Source: Hetaerina americana
Lineage: Eukaryota > Arthropoda > Insecta > Odonata > Calopterygidae
Reading direction: 5' to 3'
Length of the DNA: 64,000 nt
Assembly: GCA_022747635.1 (NCBI GenBank)
Contig: JAKTNV010000004.1
Location: 86,727,052-86,791,051 of the forward strand
In this document: positions 58,324 to 64,000 of the stretch, in pieces
Layout of the letters: every line of letters starts with the position of its first letter
How positions within the stretch are numbered: the stretch's first letter is position 1
Program-made: the position numbers and the translations under genes
Notes under the pieces: generated by a model
The model's database searches: none
The model's input: the letters and a program-made list of their open reading frames with translations, nothing else
What the model was told of the DNA's origin: nothing

Positions 58324-59603
58324 TACGAGGGAAATCCCAGAAGTACCCCCGACAAAGAAAACAAAAATTTTGGAAAAAAATGTATTTATTTTTCAACATA
58401 ATCTCCTTTCAGCTCTTTACACTTTTCCCAACGATGTTCAATAAGTTTGATACCCTTTTTATAATAAGAACTGTCTTGCTCCTCAAAATAGCCATTAACT
58501 GCCGACATCACTTCTTCACGGTTGGAAAATCTTTGACCACTGAGCCATTTTTTTCAAGTTTGCGAACAGAAAATAACCGAATGGGGCTGAATCTGGCAAG
58601 TAGGGTGCATTAGGTAGCAATTCAAACTTTAATTCATGAATTTCGGCCATTACAATAACAGATTTGTGAGCTGGTGCATTGTCTTGATGAAACAACACTT
58701 TCTTCTTAAGCAAATTCCGCCGCTTTTGCTTGATTTCTTCTCTAAAACGTTGCAATAAGTTTGCATAATACTCGCCGTTGATAGTTTTACCTTTTTCAAG
58801 AGTGTCAATGAAAATTGTCCCACGCGCATCCCAAAAAACCGACGCCATGACCTTGCCTGCAAATGAAACGGTCTTTGCCTTCTTTGGAGGCGGTTCTCCC
58901 TTTTGAATCCATTGTTTTGATTGTTCCTTTGTCCCGGGTGTGAAGTAATGGAGCCATATTTAATCTATGATTATGAAACGACAAAAATTCTGCTTTGTTG
59001 CTGTGAAACTTTGCTAAACACTCAATTGAAACATTTATATGACACTGGCTTTGCTCGAGTGTGACCCATCTTACACACAGCTTTCTCATGTCCAAATTTT
59101 CAGTTAATGTGTGATGTACCGCACTTTTTGAAATGCCTACCATATCTGCTAGCTCGCGTACTTTCAGTCGATGATTATCCAGTATAAATTCATGAATTTT
59201 CTTCATTGTTTCTGGAGTCGTCACCTCATCCGGTCGACCAATGTGATGCTCTTCTTGACAGCTCGTACGGCCTCGTTTAAACTCTGCTACCCAATATTTT
59301 ACTGTTGTAAACGAAGGAGCAGACTCACCCAGAATAAAATCCAGTTCAACTTTTATATTGGTTGGGCTGAGGTCTTTCAAATAAAAGTACTGTTTCACAT
59401 AACGATGACCAATTTTCTCAATTTTCAAAAATTGCCTGAAAATGTTCAATATTGATTACTGCTAAACAAATACTAAACAACGTGGCGTCTTCAAACTTAA
59501 CACATATGCTTTATAGATTGCATACTTTCTAATACAGTGATATTTTTCAAACAACTACCGCCATCTCTAGGTCAGGTCGGGTACATCTGGGCCTTCCCAT
59601 GTA
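58324..59603 (-). mobile_element. Mariner-1: full-length but dead mariner
   Basis: Terminal inverted repeats are clear. The left end at 58324 reads TACGAGGGAAATCCCAGAAG. The right end, read inward from 59603, is TACATGGGAAGGCCCAGATG; both continue TACCC. TA target duplications flank (58322-58323 and 59604-59605). At about 1.28 kb this is the normal mariner length. The transposase is on the minus strand. Confidence 0.93.
58386..59449 (-). pseudogene. Mariner-1 transposase pseudogene
   Basis: Starts MNIFRQFLKIEKIG at 59449. A helix-turn-helix DNA-binding domain follows (SAPSFTTVKYWVAEFKRGRT, GRPDEVTTPE). The catalytic core has Asp 1 in FIIID directly followed by TAA where DETW is expected, then Asp 2 in HQDNAPAH and Asp 3 in PYLPDSAP. 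It ends KGDYVEK at stop 58386-58388. Defects are loss of the conserved PRLL-type residues after RWV, a frameshift near 58985, the TAA, and a second frameshift near 58530. All three catalytic Asp residues remain, so decay is mainly by stop and frameshift. Confidence 0.9.
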
Positions 59604-59614
59604 TACACCATGTA

Positions 59615-59995
59615 ACCAAAACATTAGATTCTACAGAAATGTGAAGGATAAGATAACATTAAGAGTTGGGATACAAACTAGAACAAGAGGAATAGTTAAT
59701 CTTTATAGAAATATTTTGAAGGAGGGTGGGCAGAATATTAGGGATGTTAAAAGAAGAATTATCATGTTAGTTGAAGAAGCGTTTGCAAAGAGGTGGGAGT
59801 GGGTGACGCTCACCTCTTGTAAAGATGCAAATCAAACACTTTTGAAAACTTTAATATGGAGATTAGTTTTGTATTGCTGGAAAACTTGGTCACTGAGACA
59901 GGATAAGAGTAAATTGAAGGCTTTTAAAACGTGGTTGTGAAGGAGAATTGACAAAAAATAATTGAGGGTAAGGAAAACGAAAAGTAAAGTTTTAG
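59615..59995 (+). mobile_element. LINE relic next to mariner-1
   Basis: Reads IRDVKRRIIMLVEEAFAKR, then LLKTLIWRLVLYCWKTWSLR, then KLKAFKTWL, a diverged copy of the LINE C-terminal region seen at 38.7 and 61 kb. Its left edge is cut off by mariner-1 or by decay. Stops are present. Confidence 0.65.
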
Positions 59996-59999
59996 GTAT

Positions 60000-60745
60000 G
60001 GAAGGAGAAAAGATTATGATGACGAATCGGTTCTACTTCTTAGTCCGGTCTTAAAATGACCAAGTATGCCCGGCGATTTTGCCCGAGGTTCACTGAAAGG
60101 TGTGAGAGAAATCTACTAGCTAACCTCTTTTTTAAGCTTACCATCTACGCTATATAGCTCGCGTTTAATCACACATTCAATTCGAGTGTTTTTATTCTTT
60201 ATTCGTGAGATTTCAATGTAATTCTCTCGCTGATAGTGTTATCATGTGCTAGAAAAGATTCATCGCGTCTGATAAATTGACAGTTTATGTATTTTATCAT
60301 TAAAGCAGCCGATTCATACAACCTCGTCCACAAATTAACCTCCATTATGTTATAAAAATATACACTGGAATAGATACAAAAAGTTATTATTTTAATCTCA
60401 AAACTCCATATCTCTACTATTTTTAGACATATTCGCCGAACAGGTTTAAACATTTCTCACATCTTTGAACTAGTTTACGAATTCCTTCAGCATAAAATTC
60501 TGCCGCCTGAGATCGCAGCCAAACGATGGCGGCATCTCTTTGAGTTTCTCGTCAAGACAAGCACAAAATATGTAGTAGCCTAACTGTTCAGTGGTGTTCT
60601 CATGCAGCTGAGTATTAGAAATCTGTGGAAAACTTTCTAATGATTTATAAGGATCGTAAAACGCCGGTTTACGGGAACTTTTTCATTAATTTTCAGATTC
60701 AGTTCATTGTTCACCACGGACGGGGGCGGCCACTTCCGTCATCAT
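60000..60745. other. Spacer, no gene recognised
   Basis: Nothing recognised on either strand. Confidence 0.4.
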
Positions 60746-60748
60746 CAT

Positions 60749-60825
60749 CTCTACATCTACATAATACCCCGCAAGCCGCCGCAAGAGCGTGAGGCGGGGG
60801 GTGTTAGGTCACCACCCGCACACAC
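60749..60825 (-). mobile_element. CR1/L2-like LINE 3'-end fragment
   Basis: On the minus strand: GTGACCTAACACCCCCCGCC, then CTCTTGCGGCGGCTTGCGGG, then TATTATGTAGATGTAGA. It is nearly identical to the last 75 nt of the copy at 22.6 kb, so this is a recent and extremely 5'-truncated insertion or a recombination product. It abuts the CA/TA repeats that host LINE-B. Confidence 0.8.
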
Positions 60826-60904
60826 ACATACATAAAAGAACATATATTATATAAAAATATAGAAAAATATATATTGTATACGTATTATATATGTATTATA
60901 TATG

Positions 60905-60967
<63 letters not shown>
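60826..60967. repeat. CA then TA-rich repeat, 3' side of LINE-B
   Basis: ACACACACATACAT followed by TATTATATATG units and pure (TA)n from about 60908 to 60967. It touches the 3' end of LINE-B. Confidence 0.9.
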
Positions 60968-60969
<2 letters not shown>

Positions 60970-61761
60970 TAAGTAAGTAATCTACCGGTTAAGGTAGGTT
61001 TTTGGATGGACACAACTACCAACAAATATTTTATTACTCCTAACTAAACACAAAATCCATCATCCTACTCTATATCAGGTCCCTCTTCATCTCCGAGTAC
61101 TTTCTTCCTCCCTTCATCCCGTCCAACAACCCTATCCTGTTCCTTCCCTTTCCTCTTTTGCCCAACATTCTACCCTCTATCACAGTCTTCAACATCCCAC
61201 TGCCGGTCAAAACCCTCTTCATCCACTTTTCCTGCCTCCATAGGATTGCTCCCAACAAACCCCTCTCTTCGCCCACCATATTAAGTACTTCCTCATTTGT
61301 TTTCTTCTCTGTCCATTTCACCTTCTCCATTCTTCTCCACACCCACATTTCAAAAGCCTCCAATCTACGTCTATCCTCCTGCTTCAATGACCACGTTTCC
61401 GCTCCGTACATAGCTACGCTCCATATCAAAGTTTTTACGAGTCTTTTCTTAACATCCTTACTCAAAGTCCCTGTCATCAACTCCCTCCTCCTTGTGAAAG
61501 CCTCTTTGCCTAGCGCAATTCTTCTCCTTACGTCCCTACTACTTTGACCGTGTTGGTCCAAAACACTACCGAGATACGTAAACTGTTCTACCTGCTCTAG
61601 CTTTTGCCCTCCTATTTTAATGTTAAGCTTGGCCTTTTTCTTTCTAGAAAATCGCATAACCTTTGTTTTATTAATATTGATTCTCATCCCATACCTGTCG
61701 CACTGAATTTCCAATTCACTAAGCAGTGCTTGCAGCCCCTTGGCTGACTGACAAACTAAAG
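60968..61761 (-). mobile_element. LINE-B: second copy of the TA-associated LINE
   Basis: 5'-truncated inside the reverse transcriptase just after the FADD box (it starts at LVCQSAKGLQALLSELEIQ). It runs through KLEQVEQFTYLGSVLDQHGQ and the WVWRRMEKVKWTEKK region. The 3' UTR ends CCTACCTTAACCGGTAGATT then (ACTT)n. It shares more than nine of ten bases with LINE-A by eye over most of its length. TA repeats lie directly on both sides. No target duplication is separable from the repeat. Confidence 0.9.
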
Positions 61762-61764
61762 CTT

Positions 61765-61840
<76 letters not shown>
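61070..61840 (-). CDS. LINE-B reverse transcriptase C-terminal open frame
   Basis: The frame stays open for 256 codons. About the first 25 are a run of Tyr-Ile pairs translated from the TA microsatellite and are not protein of the element. The true element part begins at LVCQSAKG (about 61761) and ends at KRDLI, stop at 61070-61072. It holds the thumb/C-terminal region after the catalytic FADD, so it cannot act as an enzyme. The intact frame marks LINE-B as the youngest LINE copy here. Confidence 0.75.
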
Positions 61841-61841
<1 letters not shown>

Positions 61842-61842
61842 C
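61762..61842. repeat. (TA)n then (AC)n microsatellite, 5' side of LINE-B
   Basis: Pure TA from about 61767 to 61828, then (AC)6 to 61840. It mirrors the order on the other side (CA then TA), as if one compound array was split by the insertion. Confidence 0.9.
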
Positions 61843-62332
61843 ACACTCAGGACAAGGACTCAGATGCATGAAGCCTGGAATTTTTCCACCGTCTGATCTC
61901 GATTTAGTTTGTATAAGTCGGCTGTGTCACTTACTCGTGATACTTATAACTAAGTATCATGGACATTTGTGCTTTTACTCTTAAACGAACGACAACACTA
62001 ACGCACAAATCTTGTCACATCACATTTGGTCCGTACAAAGTACAAATTTCCAGATGAATGTCAGCATCTTTGAAATTTTTTTTATCAGTAATTAACCTTA
62101 TCACCTAAAGGACTCCACATTAGGTGGGAATTTCAATTGTACTGTTCATTTTGACTCGCTGCTGTAAACAAACCACAAGCGGTGCGGCTTTCCAACCACT
62201 GAAGATCGAGGCGTACTGACCTACTCTGTGGGTTAATACCGTGACCATTCGGCTCACTCCACTAATTATCACGCTATACGAAAACGGAGGCTACTTTCAG
62301 GACAGCCATCGTATTGCGATTCATTCTTGTAT
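61843..62332. other. Spacer, no gene recognised
   Basis: Nothing recognised. Confidence 0.4.
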
Positions 62333-62343
62333 TTGAATTCTAA

Positions 62344-62622
62344 GGCTTCCCACCCTGAGGGCGCGGGTTCAAATCCCGGCGGTGTTGAATATTTTTCAGA
62401 GGTATCTCGATCCCTACTTGAGGTGCTTTGTGGAGGGCACTTTGAGTGAGTACGCCGTCCGTCGGATGGGACGTTAAACTGCGGACCCCTTGGCGCCTTT
62501 CGTAAAGAGCAGGCTAATGCCGACGCCGGGTTTCTCTCCACCCTTCATCCTTTCCTGTCCATCCCCTATGGCGCAAATGACCTTAGCTGTTGGTCGCCTC
62601 CCCTTAAAACTACTACTACTAC
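62344..62622 (+). mobile_element. SINE-1 copy e, slightly 5'-truncated
   Basis: It lacks the first part of the tRNA-like head and starts at GGCTTCCCACCCTGAGG. The B box GGTTCAAATCC and the body are intact; the tail is (ACT)n. A perfect 11-bp target duplication, TTGAATTCTAA, lies at 62333-62343 and 62623-62633. The truncation with perfect duplication shows reverse transcription stopped early in this insertion. Confidence 0.93.
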
Positions 62623-62639
62623 TTGAATTCTAAATGGTA

Positions 62640-63635
62640 CCAAATTTAAAGTCTCATAAAACCAAGGTTTGGGTATTTTTCAGAGGGATATGCATTCGCC
62701 GGCAATGGAAACTCTTTCTTTTGAAGATTGGAAAAACTCCGCGTGACAATTCTTTTCATAACCGTGAAAACTAAACAGTGGAATTATTATTGGATTAAAA
62801 TTTGAAATGTAGATGCGTAACGCTGTCAATAACCATTGTTTAAAAATTGTGTAAACAATCATTTAAGACAGCCGTAAGAGAAAAATAAATGTGCATGCCC
62901 ACTATGAAAATTATCAAGTACTAAGCATTCACCGACTGGAGTGTCCGGTCATTAAGAAGAGGTTAGTCATTTGTTTTCTCCAGTCCTTACATTCAATTTG
63001 GAATTTTTGAAAATGTTAGTATTTCCTATCAGTTGAATAAAAAGTGATTAGTCGCATTTGGGACATCAAATACGAACATTACATATATTCCGTCAACAAG
63101 TAAATAAGGAAATATTTTTTTTATTATCATACCAAACATTTATTTGTGTTTTGTTTTCCATTTCCAGTCATATCAGTAAGTTCAGGTTCAATTTAATAGC
63201 ATAAGACATGTTTTGATTAATCGAACGAGTTGTGTTTTATCATTCATGTCTATTAAATGGTTGTTCCACTGTTTTACGTTAAAACTAAAATTTTAAGCAA
63301 TGGTAAACATGAGACATGATTTAATATGAGAAAATTTTCTTTAACTTACTACACGTATATTTGAACGCTATTAAACCATTAAAGCTTTAGCAGGAGTCAT
63401 GTTTTTACCTTTGTTTTGAGCTCCATATGCTTCGAACGCCATATGTTGAATTCATCGCAAAACTTTTGGTAATTTGATTAAGGTACTTGTTACAAGAATA
63501 CACCTTTGGCCTATCCAAAAATCACTATAATGCTAGGTACAAAATGTTAGGTACAGCTTTCAATCCGAAACGTGGTTCTATAGGTAAGGTTTACCTTTGA
63601 CTAAGTCTTAAGGTAAATAAAATTCACACATCAGG
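62640..63635. other. AT-rich spacer, no gene recognised
   Basis: Nothing recognised. Confidence 0.4.
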
Positions 63636-63639
63636 GTAA

Positions 63640-63805
63640 TAAGGGGTCAGGTTATCTCTCTGTGTGGTCGTTGCTTTCCATGTTAGAGCTGGTACCCGAA
63701 AAATAACATTTCCTTGGAGAAACCGAAGATGCCGAAAGTCACCTAGAATCAAACCGGGGTATTCTAGACAATAGTTAGATGCTCTACACATTAAGTCTGT
63801 CTTCC
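63640..63805 (-). mobile_element. SINE-2 copy b
   Basis: Minus strand: tRNA-like head with TAGAGCATCTAACTATTG and B box GGTTTGATTCT, then a body with CTTCGGTTTCTCC and ATTTTTCGGGTACCAG, matching 35885-36055. More diverged, with no target duplication seen. Confidence 0.6.
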
Positions 63806-64000
63806 AAACTTTTTAAACGGTACAAATTTTAACTCCATATCCCACAGGAGTTTTACCAACTCTTTCTGTTCTCCAATTACCTCGTATTTTGAATAGAATT
63901 ACTTAAAAACATTCAATGCGGTACTTAAATACTAATGCTACAGATATTTCAACCTTTTTATTTAATCCAGCCATCAACGTTTCATATGCTGTTAGATTTG
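63806..64000. other. AT-rich end of window
   Basis: Nothing recognised. Confidence 0.4.

Noticed and set aside
58516..58848. Separate transposase genes at 58516-58848 and 58805-59449
   Set aside because: They are parts of a single mariner-1 transposase split by a stop and frameshifts.
61158..61547. 129-codon + strand frame, with a near twin at 39239-39628 on the minus strand
   Set aside because: Similar to each other only because both are antisense to the LINE-A and LINE-B reverse transcriptase.

Overview
This is a gene-poor, transposon-rich piece of animal nuclear DNA, most likely from an arthropod and probably an insect. The reasons are: AT-rich, intron-like sequence with eukaryotic splice signals; a Kozak-style first exon of a Methuselah-like GPCR (a family known mainly from insects and other arthropods); a eukaryotic nuclear tRNA-Glu gene with an oligo-T terminator; several mariner elements; tRNA-headed SINEs; and non-LTR retrotransposon debris throughout. 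There are no operons, bacterial genes or CRISPR arrays. I cannot name the species.

Host features. The best protein-coding feature is an exon on the minus strand at 7942-8408: signal peptide, Cys-rich Methuselah-type ectodomain, clean 5' splice site. A tRNA-Glu(UUC) gene is at 43070-43141 (+). A 52-nt candidate micro-exon is at 42284-42335 (+), and there are weaker exon candidates at 3123-3200 (+), 6613-6677 (+), 32637-32668 (+) and 58207-58320 (-). Possible regulatory sites are two palindromic CREs (31642-31711) and a CLEAR/E-box site in a CpG-rich stretch (56852-56861).

Mobile DNA by region. 0-5 kb: SINE relic, full SINE with target duplications, CR1/L2-like LINE 3' end. 11-12 kb: LINE relic, then a perfect 166-bp palindrome whose arms each carry a complete minimal hammerhead ribozyme of Penelope-like-element type. 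15.8-17.1 kb: a 5'-truncated LINE with an 11-bp target duplication, sitting in one arm of a small hairpin. 18.2 kb: SINE. 22-25 kb: second CR1/L2-like 3' end and a LINE relic. 27-28.9 kb: dead mariner and LINE relic. 31-36 kb: tandem duplication, CGATAT-rich tract, SINE relic, full SINE, second SINE family. 38.6-39.8 kb: LINE inside a (TA)n array. 40 kb: LINE relic. 45-49 kb: dispersed repeat pair and SINE relics. 50.6-52.2 kb: two different internally deleted mariners next to each other. 58.3-59.6 kb: mariner with clear terminal inverted repeats. 60.7-61.8 kb: a second copy of the 38.7-kb LINE, again bounded by (TA)n on both sides. 62.3-63.8 kb: two more SINEs.

How the parts relate. The LINEs are the likely source of the enzymes that moved the SINEs. 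The four CR1/L2-like copies share a 3'-terminal stem-loop, probably the reverse-transcriptase recognition end. The main SINE head closely resembles the tRNA-Glu gene present in this same window. Nearly every transposase and reverse-transcriptase reading frame is broken; the exception is the C-terminal half of the LINE at 61 kb, which is still open. The most unusual signals are the ribozyme-bearing palindrome at 11.8 kb and the repeated association of one LINE family with TA microsatellites.
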